Under the pieces are notes generated by a model, which did not search any database, was not told the DNA's origin, and saw nothing but the letters and a program-made list of their open reading frames with translations. A stretch of 64,000 bases of DNA from Methanobrevibacter sp. (GTDB lineage: Archaea; Methanobacteriota; Methanobacteria; Methanobacteriales; Methanobacteriaceae): positions 1 to 64,000 of the forward strand of contig JAFQXD010000042.1 in NCBI GenBank assembly GCA_017407115.1, written 5' to 3'. The translations under genes were made by a program, and so were the position numbers. Shown in pieces: positions 7,504-16,459 of the stretch (positions are counted from its first letter, which is position 1; every line of letters begins with the position of its first letter).

Positions 7504-7978
7504 GACTGACCTGGGGGGTGTCAGGTTGTCTGACGCCCTTATATGACCTGCCTGACGTCAAGAGATCTGACGCCATACGGGCATAACGTCAAGGTTTACG
7601 ACGTAGCCTACGACGCCCGGGGGCCCCCGGGGGGGCGCCCCCCTATATGACACCCCGGTGCGTTTTCTAGGGCCCCCCGGGGGCGCCCCCCTCAAAAAAA
7701 TGTGCCGAGGCCTATAGGGGTTTAAAGCCCCTGGGGGAGGGGGGCCCGGGGCCTTATAGGTTTTGTTTTTCGTGTGTGTCTGTCTCCCCTAAAAAATAAA
7801 AAATTTTAAAAATTTTTGGTTATTTTGGTTCTCTGGTTATTCTGGATTTCAGGATAGCCTTTTATTTTACCCCCGCCCGGGCTTGTTTTTGAAAAGGCTG
7901 TCTGCCAAAAAATTTTTTGAAAAATTTTTTTATATCCGGGTTGAAAAAAGGGCTATTTTTTGGTATATTTGGTATATT
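7504..7978. other. Gene-free GC-rich palindromic island and AT-rich flank
   Basis: No convincing gene is present. Between 7504 and about 7760 the sequence is dominated by long G and C runs, with perfect palindromes at 7616-7631 (CCCGGGGGCCCCCGGG), 7630-7643 (GGGGGGCGCCCCCC) and 7679-7690. Before them are repeats of TGACG-type words. After 7760 the sequence becomes AT-rich with A/T runs up to the promoter at 7941. It could be an origin, a packaging or terminus signal, or acquired DNA. Confidence 0.6.
7941..7969 (+). promoter_or_regulatory. Sigma-70-like promoter for array B
   Basis: TTGAAA (7941-7946), 17-base spacer, TATATT (7964-7969), continuing as TATATTTG. Initiation about seven bases on would fall two or three bases before the ATG at 7979. 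Confidence 0.65.
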
Positions 7979-8350
7979 ATGGATAATATGGATATAGAAC
8001 CTTTATTGAAGTCGTATATTAGGTATGCGATGGGATTTGTGCCTAAGGAGCGGATGGCATATGCTACTAATAACGGTAAATATGACCGTATTAAGATAGT
8101 GTTTAATTCTAAGGGTAATATAATTGACGCTCATACATATGCGATAACCTTTGAGTTATATAATGGTGAACAGCGTATTATTATAGGTAGTTTGTGGTTA
8201 TCGGGAAGGAATCTTTATATAATAGAGACGGTAGTTAATATCGTATTATATAGAAGACATATACAAGAAATGATGGAATTTGAAGAATTTTGTAATGCTA
8301 ATAATAATATTCCTAAGGGTATATTGAAGATACCTATGAGGTTAGTATGA
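7979..8350 (+). CDS. Array B paralog 1 (C-terminal GILKIP tail)
   Basis: A 123-residue protein of unknown function starting MDNMDIEPLL. I reject a longer frame beginning at 7883 because it runs through the promoter. The end IPKGILKIPMRLV carries the tail shared by all five genes of the array. It overlaps the next gene by ATGA, and the codons of its last residues (ATGAGGTTAGT) supply the ribosome binding site of the next gene. Confidence 0.7.
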   Translation: MDNMDIEPLLKSYIRYAMGFVPKERMAYATNNGKYDRIKIVFNSKGNIIDAHTYAITFELYNGEQRIIIGSLWLSGRNLYIIETVVNIVLYRRHIQEMMEFEEFCNANNNIPKGILKIPMRLV

Positions 8351-8706
8351 TAGATCTTGATAATTTAAGGTCATATATTGCGTATATTGTGCGAAATGCG
8401 TCTCTTGAACAGTGGCAATTAGGTTCATTGGTAAATTTAAATAAAGAGAAGATTCAGGTAACGACTATATTGAATGATGGTAGTGCATTATTTGATATAA
8501 TGGATTATTTAGGGAATAATAGGATTATTGGACGGATATGGTTTACATGCCAATATATAATGCTTGTTAAGAATGAGGTTGAGCGTTCTATATTATATAA
8601 TGGTTGGCCAGAAGGTGTTGATTTATATAGTGTATATGAGAAGAATGTAAAATTACCAGAAGTTCCTGCAGGGATATTGAAGATTCCTACTGATTTTAGG
8701 GTATGA
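8347..8706 (+). CDS. Array B paralog 2 (C-terminal GILKIP tail)
   Basis: A 119-residue protein ending VPAGILKIPTDFRV. It shares with paralog 1 an N-terminal helix followed by short strands (RIWFTCQYIMLV aligns with SLWLSGRNLYII). Function unknown. Confidence 0.7.
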   Translation: MIDLDNLRSYIAYIVRNASLEQWQLGSLVNLNKEKIQVTTILNDGSALFDIMDYLGNNRIIGRIWFTCQYIMLVKNEVERSILYNGWPEGVDLYSVYEKNVKLPEVPAGILKIPTDFRV

Positions 8707-8707
8707 T

Positions 8708-9121
8708 ATGATAGATATTAGTGGAATAACTATTAAAGAATTGACAGAATATGCTGATTACTGTATGGGTATGATACCTATAGAGGAGCGTACTAGGTTT
8801 CCTGGTGAGATGCGGGGAATATGTAATGAAGTACGGCTTGATCGGTATTGTAATATTGAATCTGCTATAATAGATGTAAGTCCTGAGGATAAGAGTATTA
8901 TTATAGACATATATGATTCTGGTCATACACAGGTTATGGCGGCTAGGATATGGTTGAACAATGGGCGTATTTATTTGATGGATTGGAATAGTGGTAGTTT
9001 ATTATATGAAATGTCACCTTCTGGGGTTGAAACGTTTGAGCAATTTAAGGCAAGGATAACGTTGCCTAAGGTTCCTAAGGGTATATTGAAGATTCCTGCA
9101 CATATGACGGCGACGGTATAA
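8708..9121 (+). CDS. Array B paralog 3 (C-terminal GILKIP tail)
   Basis: A 137-residue protein ending VPKGILKIPAHMTATV. The strand segment ARIWLNNGRIYLMD matches its neighbours. The gene starts one base after the upstream stop. Confidence 0.7.
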   Translation: MIDISGITIKELTEYADYCMGMIPIEERTRFPGEMRGICNEVRLDRYCNIESAIIDVSPEDKSIIIDIYDSGHTQVMAARIWLNNGRIYLMDWNSGSLLYEMSPSGVETFEQFKARITLPKVPKGILKIPAHMTATV

Positions 9122-9122
9122 A

Positions 9123-9482
9123 ATGACAGAAATTATAAATCAAGAAACTGTTGATATAGACACATTATATAAATATGTTCAATTCTGTCTTGAGAAAGCC
9201 GGAGTTGGGAAGTTATATAATTTGACTTTAGAAAAGCTGACAAATTCTGGAAATTTATATTTTTATTATATGACGCAGAGCTATGGAACTCTTAGGATAA
9301 TGTGTTATATTAATTTACATACATGTTATTATAATGCGTTTGAACCACGTTATCGTCGGTATATTCATCATAGTATAATAAAGGGAATACCTAATTATAT
9401 TGATTTTTCAAGTAATAACGAACAAGGATTTGTAAGTGTTCCGAAGGGAATATTGAAGCTTCCGAAAAATTTAGGAGTATAA
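9123..9482 (+). CDS. Array B paralog 4 (C-terminal GILKLP tail)
   Basis: A 119-residue protein ending VPKGILKLPKNLGV. The body is more diverged than in paralogs 1-3, with many Tyr residues. AGGAG in its last codons serves the next start. Confidence 0.7.
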   Translation: MTEIINQETVDIDTLYKYVQFCLEKAGVGKLYNLTLEKLTNSGNLYFYYMTQSYGTLRIMCYINLHTCYYNAFEPRYRRYIHHSIIKGIPNYIDFSSNNEQGFVSVPKGILKLPKNLGV

Positions 9483-9483
9483 T

Positions 9484-9864
9484 ATGCAAGAATATTCAGA
9501 TTTTGAATCTAGCAGGGTATATAGTTATTTCAGGTTATGTATTGATTCGATTAAGGATAGGTTGGATCTTGATACATATAACCTTGGCTTAATTTTACCT
9601 CATGGAACGACTATTACATGTGTAGTTAAGTGTTATAAGAAGCCTCGTAATAAAGTGGATTTATATTCTGTTCTTTATAGGGATTATGCATTGCCTAAAC
9701 AATATTATTGCATGATTGATATTAAGCGAAATAATATAATGGTTAAAAATTTAGATGACGGTGAAACCTTATTTAATGGAAAAACCGGAGTTAAGACCAC
9801 TTTTTCGGATTTTGTGTATGGTAAAGTTCGAAAAGGATTATTGAAAATTCCGGCAAAGTTATAA
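9484..9864 (+). CDS. Array B paralog 5 (C-terminal GLLKIP tail)
   Basis: A 126-residue protein ending VRKGLLKIPAKL, the last gene of the array. AGGAG lies eight bases upstream. A strong terminator follows. Confidence 0.7.
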   Translation: MQEYSDFESSRVYSYFRLCIDSIKDRLDLDTYNLGLILPHGTTITCVVKCYKKPRNKVDLYSVLYRDYALPKQYYCMIDIKRNNIMVKNLDDGETLFNGKTGVKTTFSDFVYGKVRKGLLKIPAKL

Positions 9865-9869
9865 AGAAA

Positions 9870-9894
9870 AAGACCTGATTAACAGGTCTTTTTT
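9870..9894 (+). terminator. Terminator of array B
   Basis: Perfect 8-bp stem AAGACCTG / CAGGTCTT, loop ATTAA, followed by TTTT. Confidence 0.8.
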
Positions 9895-9898
9895 GATC

Positions 9899-9906
9899 TA
9901 TAAATA
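9899..9906 (+). promoter_or_regulatory. Late promoter box four bases from a start codon
   Basis: TATAAATA, then ATGT, then the ATG of the ADP-ribosyltransferase gene. It sits directly behind the array B terminator. Confidence 0.75.
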
Positions 9907-9910
9907 ATGT

Positions 9911-11275
9911 ATGACGAAATTATCAGAAAGTGAGAAGTTTAATGACCTTGATATAAATCGATTAGCTAGACAGGTTAGACAGAATGATGGTCGTGCTAAT
10001 CGTGGAATTGTGTATCAGGACGATAAGCGATATAATGATTATCAGGGTGAGAAATGGCTGGATGTAAGAAGTAAAGATAAGAAAACTCTTATTGCAGCTA
10101 TCCTTGATGGTATGTCTGATGTTCAATATCATTATAAGGGAAAGTTATATAAGGATATTAAGAACGAGGATGATTTAATGGCCTCATACGAAGCAAATAA
10201 GGCTGTTGTGGACTCGATTTTAAATTTCCTAGGTAAATATATGCATAAGCACACAACGGTCTACAGAGGCTTCGGATTTAGCTCTGATGAGTATCGTAAG
10301 ATGATACACAAGAATAATATTAGATTTGAACATCAGTTATTGAAAATATTGAATAATAGGGGTAAGAAATTCAATTCTTTTAGTGTTTCTCCATTTATAA
10401 GTAAGGATTTTGCAGAAGGTGGTGGTAATAAAGCCATTATTATTGCAGCAGATGTAGAACCGAATGATATTGCTTTTGCATTTACTGCTTATTTGTTAGG
10501 AAGACATGGAAGTCCTGCAGAATTGGAATTAAATATCAATAACCTTAAGGATTTAAAAAATTTAAGAATTATTAAAGATATTGATGCTGAATGTGCACGA
10601 TTTGTTAAATATACAGATACAGAAGAAGAATTACAGAAAAGATTGGATTCTGGCGAATCTATGGAATCTGTATTTAAGTATGTAAAGAAACTTAAGGTTT
10701 TTAGCGGAACAATTTATAAATGTGGAACATTATGCGGTGAGGTTATTGTCAAGGATAATAAGATTGTTGTTCCTCGTAGTCGAGAAATACATTATATAAA
10801 AGACGGAATATTTGTTATTACTCCTATGGATGATCTTACTGAACATAATATATTGTATAACTTTAATAATGAAACTAAGAGTAAGCCATATGAAGGTATA
10901 TTGTTCTATGGTGCTGATAGCGATGATAAATTGATAATCGCATATAATGGTGATAACAAGTATACATTATTGGATATGGAAACATGTCAATCGAAATTCA
11001 AGGGATATGCAAAGAAAATTTCACGCTTACCGGGAGTTACATGGTACGGACAAAAAAATATTTGGCATACTGTTGAATTTTATTTAGTAACATTATTGGA
11101 TAACACGATTACAATTTTCAACAATAATGGTTCTTGTGTATTCAGACGTGCCCCATATAAGTTTATTAAGATTGATTGCAATTCAGATAAATTGATAATG
11201 AATTGTGTGGAACAACCCGGTAAAAACCCTCGACGATTCTCAATCAAAAATAATTTAGCAATCGAAGAAATGTAA
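9911..11275 (+). CDS. ADP-ribosyltransferase (R-S-E type, Alt-like role)
   Basis: A 454-residue protein whose first half has the arginine-specific ADP-ribosyltransferase signature: R119 in TVYRGFGF, the serine motif SFS (156-158) in FNSFSVSPFIS, and the ExE pair E204/E206 in SPAELELN. Enzymes with this layout move ADP-ribose from NAD to a protein arginine; T4 Alt and ModA modify host RNA polymerase. The C-terminal half (from about 230) is unknown and may be a targeting or structural part. A late box with no leader precedes it, so it could be packaged like Alt. Target and packaging are inference. Confidence 0.75.
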   Translation: MTKLSESEKFNDLDINRLARQVRQNDGRANRGIVYQDDKRYNDYQGEKWLDVRSKDKKTLIAAILDGMSDVQYHYKGKLYKDIKNEDDLMASYEANKAVVDSILNFLGKYMHKHTTVYRGFGFSSDEYRKMIHKNNIRFEHQLLKILNNRGKKFNSFSVSPFISKDFAEGGGNKAIIIAADVEPNDIAFAFTAYLLGRHGSPAELELNINNLKDLKNLRIIKDIDAECARFVKYTDTEEELQKRLDSGESMESVFKYVKKLKVFSGTIYKCGTLCGEVIVKDNKIVVPRSREIHYIKDGIFVITPMDDLTEHNILYNFNNETKSKPYEGILFYGADSDDKLIIAYNGDNKYTLLDMETCQSKFKGYAKKISRLPGVTWYGQKNIWHTVEFYLVTLLDNTITIFNNNGSCVFRRAPYKFIKIDCNSDKLIMNCVEQPGKNPRRFSIKNNLAIEEM

Positions 11276-11280
11276 AAATA

Positions 11281-11308
11281 AAACCTAGGAATTAATCCTA
11301 GGTTTTTT
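11281..11308. terminator. Bidirectional terminator between convergent genes
   Basis: 10-bp stem AAACCTAGGA / TCCTAGGTTT, loop ATTAA, T-rich on both strands. It separates the ADP-ribosyltransferase from DNA polymerase. Confidence 0.8.
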
Positions 11309-11310
11309 AA

Positions 11311-14300
11311 TTAATAAAAGAATTCGTCTAATGCTGAATCTTCCAATATTAATTCGTCGCCTTTTCTCATCCATTTTGAAATTATATACATGGATTCAAA
11401 CAGAGCACAGAAAGATTTTCTAAACATTGTTTCGTAGTCGATTGTAAACAATGAATCGAATTCCTTTGGCCAGCTATCTAAGAATGCGACAAAGTTAACT
11501 GGATTCAAACCTGACTTACCAACTTCCTTATACTTGAACTCATTATTTGGCAATACATAAATGTATTTCATCTTTGTATTGTTATTAATCGGGTTAAGTT
11601 TCAATCTCTTCTTTGCGACAACATAGTTATAAGTTAATGCTGCTTTTGCACCGAAAATAACTGAAGCATTATCGCCCTTATCGAATTCAAGACCATTCTT
11701 TACATAGTAATCGATTGGTTCTGGAATGTATTTCTTATAGTTGGAAATACCGATAACTGCAGAAATTTCATTGACACTGGAATTACAATATTTTGTATAC
11801 GTGTCCTTGATGAATCTATCTGCATGATCCTTAGACATACCATTACAAATATCGAATGCTAACTTTTCAGCTGCAACTTTACAGAAGTCAGGCATTGTAG
11901 ATTTCTTAATAGGAACACCCATGATTTTGTGCTTAGGACCTTCTGGATGTTTCTGCATAGATTTCGGCAATGCTTTCCATTCTTCTTCAGTCATTGCAAA
12001 CTTATCGATTTCACCCATTGGGAAGATAGAACCTTCGTTATCGATTACGTTACCAATATAGAGTTTCTTTGCGAAGCAGAACATATTGGTAAAGATATTT
12101 TCTCTGTTGAACTTAATCAACTGTTCAGTCTTCTTTAACTTAGCCTTATAAGCAAGAACTCCGTTATAGAAATCCTGGAACATCTTTTCTGTCTTTTTGA
12201 AGAATTCTCTATATTCATCTGCAACAGACTTATTGTAATCCATGATTGCTCTGTTCTTCTTGTGCATTTCTGCAAGTTGAGCATCGGTCATTCCGTCTTC
12301 AGGATGTAACAATTCCTTGATTTGTCTACCTGAGAAATAACCTTCTTCGATAAGTCTTTCTTTGATTTCATGAATACACATGTAACAAGAGTCAGTATCG
12401 TTATGAATAATGCAAGATTCTCTGTTAGTAACCTTTAATGGTGTCTTGTTCTTTAATGTAATACCGAAATACTTTTCAATATCTCTGATACATTCTGGTG
12501 TTGTATAATAATTATTACAGCACTTAGACAACCAGTCTCTTAAAGTAACTCTTGCACATCTACAAATTGCTCTAGCACAGTCTGGATTATAAAGATGGAA
12601 GGAACCAGCAAGGGAAACACCATAAACAGAGTTAATAATAAGCTTTTTCGTCATCTGTCTATTGTGACAAAGATTTTCCATGTCCTTATCACCAGCAAGC
12701 TTTGCTGCTTCTTCTTTATCTTTCCAAATCTTTCTTTCAGCAAAAACTTTTCTAACAATATTCGGAAGAATTGCATCGTCTGTTCTTAAGAAACCAACTT
12801 CTGCAACGTCGGACAATATAACTTCACCAGATTCAATTTGTGCCTTAGTCGGATGTCTAACAACAGTTTCTGGAGAAATATTGAACATCATAATATGGTG
12901 AGGATAGGACGATGTAATATCGAAAGACATACAATCGTCAAATCTACCAGGATAGTCATAACAATAACCAGCTTTAGTTGCAAACTTTTCAAATGGATGA
13001 GGCCATGCTTTAAACTTTTCCATATCTTCAGCGAAAAGTTGTGCAGTTGACCTGAATACACCTTTAACTTTCTTTGGTTTCCAGAACTTTGCAATATCAC
13101 CACGATAAATTTCAATGCTTTCGCCCTTGTTAATCTTATCCTTAATTTGATACTTTATAAATTCTGGATTATCATCTTCCCATTCAGTGTTCTGATAGTA
13201 GATAGAACCATCTTTTTGCTTAATCTTATAACATTCTTCTTCAGCCCACCAGTCTTCATGTTCTTTCTGTTTATCGAGAAGAACTTTACCGTGTTCATGT
13301 AAGAATCTAAGAATATAACCAGTCGTTGTAGGAACTTTATTTTGAACCTTATCAAGAGTAACAAGACAGTCGAAAGCATATTCAATAAGTAATGGAATGA
13401 GCTTATTCTTTTCTTCCATTCTAACGATAAGCATAACGTCTTTTCTGTTATACTGTGCGAACCTATCCCAATTATACTTATAGGTTTCGTTAATGGATCC
13501 ATCATATTCAAGCTTACTATCTTCAAGTTCAAAATTAGCAACATAGTTAAGAGAATAAGAAGGCATTGGAGGATGGTTTCCAAAGACCTTATACAATTCC
13601 ATATAGTCGATAGAATACAAACCAGGAATATCATAAGACATGCCTAAATCAACATCTTCGAGCTTACGGTCAGTAATCTGTTTTGTTTCAGGCATTTTAT
13701 TGAATGGAGATAACTTTCTTTCCCATTCAGTCTTAACATCTTTATTCTTTAATCTTAACTTATTACATCTGTTTATAATATAAGGAACGTCATAAGAAAC
13801 AGAGTTCCAACCAGAGATAATATCAAAATCCTGTTTCTGGAACCACTTAGTCCATTTATCAATCAAATCAATTTCATTTTTACAAGGAATATAGTTTGGT
13901 AATTCTTGAACATCACCAAAATATGGTTTTAGGCCCCAAGTATAAGATTGTTTTGTTTTGGTCGAATAACACGTAATTAAGTTAATTGGCCATTCTGCTT
14001 TTTCTGGAGCTGGGAATTCATAAGTAACATAACATGAGTCTTCATATTTGACCCACATGTGTTGTTCTTCATCGAAAACTTCGAATTTAGATTTATCTTT
14101 ACACTTTGTATCGAAAACATATAATTCACATTGACCGAATTTTTTTCTATCGATACTTCTAATTTCGATTATATGCTCATCATAGAATGGAGAAGAACCT
14201 GCAACTTCAATATCGAAGAAGCAAGTATTCCAATCATTAATGTCTACTGATAATTCAGCTTTATCATAACGTTCATGCATGAATTTGACTTCTGGTTTCA

Positions 14301-14538
14301 AGTCTGATTCTGCAATGATTGCACCTGATGCTTTTAAAGCTGCGATTTCGTCTTTATTTGTATAATCGTATCGTTTTAATGACCTCTTATACATATCTTT
14401 ATATTCACCCTTATTTTCTGGGTCTGTAATATAACACCATGGTGAATATTTGAATTTTTGCCAACCCGGAACGCCTTGTTCTTTCAGGTATATATTTTTC
14501 TTAAAACTATCGTAATAGCAATTCTTAAATCCTGTCAT
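11311..14538 (-). CDS. DNA polymerase, family B, T4 gp43-like
   Basis: The replicative DNA polymerase with proofreading, 1075 residues. Exonuclease motifs: FFDIEVAG (D109, E111), IISGWNSVSYDVPYI, and YNRKDVMLI. Polymerase motifs: A is SFDITSSYPHHI, B is KKLIINSVYGVSLAG, C is HNDTDSCYM. It is longer than T4 gp43 (about 900) and uninterrupted by an intein. GAAGG precedes the ATG. The likely -10 box TATATTTG (14606-14599, minus) has no clear -35 box, suggesting a middle-type promoter. It stands alone between two terminators. Confidence 0.95.
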   Translation of the reverse strand: MTGFKNCYYDSFKKNIYLKEQGVPGWQKFKYSPWCYITDPENKGEYKDMYKRSLKRYDYTNKDEIAALKASGAIIAESDLKPEVKFMHERYDKAELSVDINDWNTCFFDIEVAGSSPFYDEHIIEIRSIDRKKFGQCELYVFDTKCKDKSKFEVFDEEQHMWVKYEDSCYVTYEFPAPEKAEWPINLITCYSTKTKQSYTWGLKPYFGDVQELPNYIPCKNEIDLIDKWTKWFQKQDFDIISGWNSVSYDVPYIINRCNKLRLKNKDVKTEWERKLSPFNKMPETKQITDRKLEDVDLGMSYDIPGLYSIDYMELYKVFGNHPPMPSYSLNYVANFELEDSKLEYDGSINETYKYNWDRFAQYNRKDVMLIVRMEEKNKLIPLLIEYAFDCLVTLDKVQNKVPTTTGYILRFLHEHGKVLLDKQKEHEDWWAEEECYKIKQKDGSIYYQNTEWEDDNPEFIKYQIKDKINKGESIEIYRGDIAKFWKPKKVKGVFRSTAQLFAEDMEKFKAWPHPFEKFATKAGYCYDYPGRFDDCMSFDITSSYPHHIMMFNISPETVVRHPTKAQIESGEVILSDVAEVGFLRTDDAILPNIVRKVFAERKIWKDKEEAAKLAGDKDMENLCHNRQMTKKLIINSVYGVSLAGSFHLYNPDCARAICRCARVTLRDWLSKCCNNYYTTPECIRDIEKYFGITLKNKTPLKVTNRESCIIHNDTDSCYMCIHEIKERLIEEGYFSGRQIKELLHPEDGMTDAQLAEMHKKNRAIMDYNKSVADEYREFFKKTEKMFQDFYNGVLAYKAKLKKTEQLIKFNRENIFTNMFCFAKKLYIGNVIDNEGSIFPMGEIDKFAMTEEEWKALPKSMQKHPEGPKHKIMGVPIKKSTMPDFCKVAAEKLAFDICNGMSKDHADRFIKDTYTKYCNSSVNEISAVIGISNYKKYIPEPIDYYVKNGLEFDKGDNASVIFGAKAALTYNYVVAKKRLKLNPINNNTKMKYIYVLPNNEFKYKEVGKSGLNPVNFVAFLDSWPKEFDSLFTIDYETMFRKSFCALFESMYIISKWMRKGDELILEDSALDEFFY

Positions 14539-14598
14539 TTAATTTTTACCTTCAACTCGCTGTATTATACGGTAATTTATATTATTTATTTTGTTTTA

Positions 14599-14606
14599 CA
14601 AATATA
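14599..14606 (-). promoter_or_regulatory. Possible middle-type promoter for DNA polymerase
   Basis: TATATTTG on the minus strand, without a TTGACA-like box 17 bases upstream; that region is the terminator hairpin at 14615-14640. The same TATATTTG lies before the topoisomerase, the 39381 gene and the terminase small subunit. Confidence 0.4.
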
Positions 14607-14614
14607 ATAAAATA

Positions 14615-14640
14615 ATCCCAGAGGAACTTCCTCGTGGGAT
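14615..14640 (-). terminator. Terminator of the 14.7-21.8 kb operon
   Basis: Stem ATCCCA-GAGG with a one-base bulge and loop AACTT, followed on the minus strand by an ATTATTTTATTA tract. Confidence 0.65.
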
Positions 14641-14664
14641 TTTTATTTAATATTTTTAAAAATA

Positions 14665-14871
14665 TTAAATGTTTAATGCCTTAACAAATGCGGCAAGATC
14701 ACTGAAGGCCTGGACATAGCCAGCCTTGAATTCTTCCTTACCGGAAGGAACATTAGTCTTCTTAACTTCATCCAAGCGAGCAGGAATAAACTGCTTAATT
14801 GCACGAATAGAATTTACGAGGACGTCCTCAGAGTCTACTGCATCGTTAAAGTTATTACCATTAGTCATCAT
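14665..14871 (-). CDS. Small unknown protein
   Basis: A 68-residue, mostly helical protein (MMTNGNNFNDAVDS...). AGGTAAAAT lies just upstream. It is the last gene of a long minus-strand operon. No family recognised. Confidence 0.6.
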   Translation of the reverse strand: MMTNGNNFNDAVDSEDVLVNSIRAIKQFIPARLDEVKKTNVPSGKEEFKAGYVQAFSDLAAFVKALNI

Positions 14872-14894
14872 AGTATTTTACCTCATTAAATAAA

Positions 14895-15125
14895 TTATTG
14901 TTTTGTTAACCACATGTTATATATTCGTTCATCTTCTTTTTGATTACGAATATTCTCGGGAATCATTCCTTGATACTCAGCTGGAATGTCACTAAAATCC
15001 GGTTTTTGTTCAAACTCATCCCAAGTACTTTGTCTTGCGATTAATTCGGCCATTTCAGGCATGTTTTCCAAAGCATCCTGAACATTAAAACCGTGTTTTC
15101 TATCTCTTTTATACTCTGGTATCAT
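14895..15125 (-). CDS. Small unknown protein
   Basis: A 76-residue charged protein beginning [12 protein letters not shown]. Its ATG overlaps the stop of the IF-1 gene (ATGA), so it is translationally coupled to it. No family recognised. Confidence 0.6.
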   Translation of the reverse strand: MIPEYKRDRKHGFNVQDALENMPEMAELIARQSTWDEFEQKPDFSDIPAEYQGMIPENIRNQKEDERIYNMWLTKQ

Positions 15126-15379
15126 ATTCTGTAGAGAATTCTCCCTTTTGTCATATCATAAATGGACAATCCTAATTGAACTCGATCACCTGGTAAAATT
15201 CGAATTCTGTTCATTCTTATCTTACCACAAATTGTACATAGAACTATTTGTTCATTGTCCAGTTTCACATCGAACATAGCATTTGCACGGGCTTCTATAA
15301 CTGTCCCTTCAACTACTACTTCGGACAAATTCTGTTTTTCACCTTTCTGAGATTTTTTATTTTCTTTATTCTTCTTCAT
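15122..15379 (-). CDS. infA: Translation initiation factor IF-1
   Basis: An S1/OB-fold protein of 85 residues. After a lysine-rich extension of about 19 residues comes the IF-1 body: [19 protein letters not shown], then ISGK-like [16 protein letters not shown], then [12 protein letters not shown]. Cellular IF-1 (about 72 residues) fills the ribosomal A site during initiation. The gene overlaps the proline-rich gene upstream by 14 nt and the next gene by 4 nt. Late boxes at 16440-16458 would give it late expression. The basic extension is unusual. Encoding IF-1 suggests direct control over start selection; that is inference. Confidence 0.88.
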   Translation of the reverse strand: MKKNKENKKSQKGEKQNLSEVVVEGTVIEARANAMFDVKLDNEQIVLCTICGKIRMNRIRILPGDRVQLGLSIYDMTKGRILYRI

Positions 15380-16418
15380 TAGATGGAATATCGTTTAAAT
15401 CAGTTGTGTTTGCAGTATGTTCATCGAGATTTGTTGGAGTTACGTCGTCGTAATTTTTTGCTTCCGCTACTGGATCATCAATTACGTCGTCATCGACAAT
15501 ATCAAATTCTTCTGGTTGAACATAATTTTCATCGACTTCTTCAGCCGGTTTTTCATTCTTTTTATTCATAGATTTTTCAAGCATCATTGCGTTAGCTTGA
15601 ACTTTTTTCATAGTTGATTCACCAATGCTTTCAGTCTGGGTGTTTTCTGTTTTAGATGCAACAGCTGCAACTTGCGCAATATCAAGATTGTTATTAATGT
15701 TTTCAAACGCTTGCTGTAGCTTTTCGGGGCTCATTGGTGCTGTTGTTGTTTTCTTTGTAGTTGTTGTTTCTGTTACTGTAGATGGTTTTCTTACAATCTT
15801 TTTCTTAGGCCTTGCAGGAGCTGCAGGCTTTTCTATATATTTAATTTCTGGAACTGGTCGTGGATTTACGATGTCTTCAAAAACATCTTCCATGCATTCA
15901 TTAATCTTTTCGAGACCTGCCATACCATAACGATAGAACATTGTTTCTATCTTCTTTTGCATTTCTTCCATCATGGAGAATGCTTCTTTCAAAGCTGGAT
16001 TTGATGATTCTTCAATAGTTTGAATTCTTCTTTTTCTTGGAGCAGGAATGCTCGGAGCAGCTGGGACATCATCAAATGGATCTCTTACTGGAGCCTTTGG
16101 TCTTGGGGCTGGTGCCGGTACATCAAAATCGTCTGGTTCTTCAGGAAGCGGTCTCGGTGCTGGACGAGGAGCTGGTCTCGGTACAGGTTGCGGAGCAGGT
16201 CTTGGAGCCGGCTGTGGCATACGAACAGGTTTCTTATAAATTCTACGACCTTCATTGATAGAAGTATCGTCATCATCTTTATAAAAATCATCTTCTTCGT
16301 CAAGTTTATGTCTTTGTGCAGCAATAAGCTTGTGCTTCTTATGAAGTGCAAGTTGTTCTTCTTCTGTCATGGCTTTAGCCTGTTCTGTCTTTTTATAATA
16401 GTCTAAAAAATCACTCAT
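15366..16418 (-). CDS. Proline-rich unknown protein, likely structural or scaffolding
   Basis: A 350-residue protein. Residues of roughly 60-130 are Pro-Ala-Arg repeats (PAPRPAP repeated), then a helical section, a KK- and T-rich linker (residues of about 200-225) and an acidic tail. Composition suggests an extended, disordered protein. Its own late promoter boxes lie upstream. Function unknown. Confidence 0.6.
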   Translation of the reverse strand: MSDFLDYYKKTEQAKAMTEEEQLALHKKHKLIAAQRHKLDEEDDFYKDDDDTSINEGRRIYKKPVRMPQPAPRPAPQPVPRPAPRPAPRPLPEEPDDFDVPAPAPRPKAPVRDPFDDVPAAPSIPAPRKRRIQTIEESSNPALKEAFSMMEEMQKKIETMFYRYGMAGLEKINECMEDVFEDIVNPRPVPEIKYIEKPAAPARPKKKIVRKPSTVTETTTTKKTTTAPMSPEKLQQAFENINNNLDIAQVAAVASKTENTQTESIGESTMKKVQANAMMLEKSMNKKNEKPAEEVDENYVQPEEFDIVDDDVIDDPVAEAKNYDDVTPTNLDEHTANTTDLNDIPSNEEE

Positions 16419-16439
16419 AATTTTAATAACCAGTTGTTT

Positions 16440-16458
16440 TATTTATACTTTATTTATA
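16440..16458 (-). promoter_or_regulatory. Two tandem late promoter boxes
   Basis: TATAAATA occurs twice on the minus strand (16447-16440 and 16458-16451), upstream of the proline-rich gene and IF-1. Confidence 0.55.
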
Positions 16459-16459
16459 A

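Noticed and set aside
7883..7978. N-terminal extension of the first array B gene.
   Set aside because: The added residues are Phe/Trp/Lys-rich and encoded by the promoter region at 7941-7969; the paralogs have no such extension.
15625..16406. Long plus-strand frames opposite the proline-rich gene, and similar ones opposite 22985, 31084 and 62403.
   Set aside because: They are mirror images of repetitive Pro, Asp or Gly codons with low-complexity translations and no ribosome binding sites.
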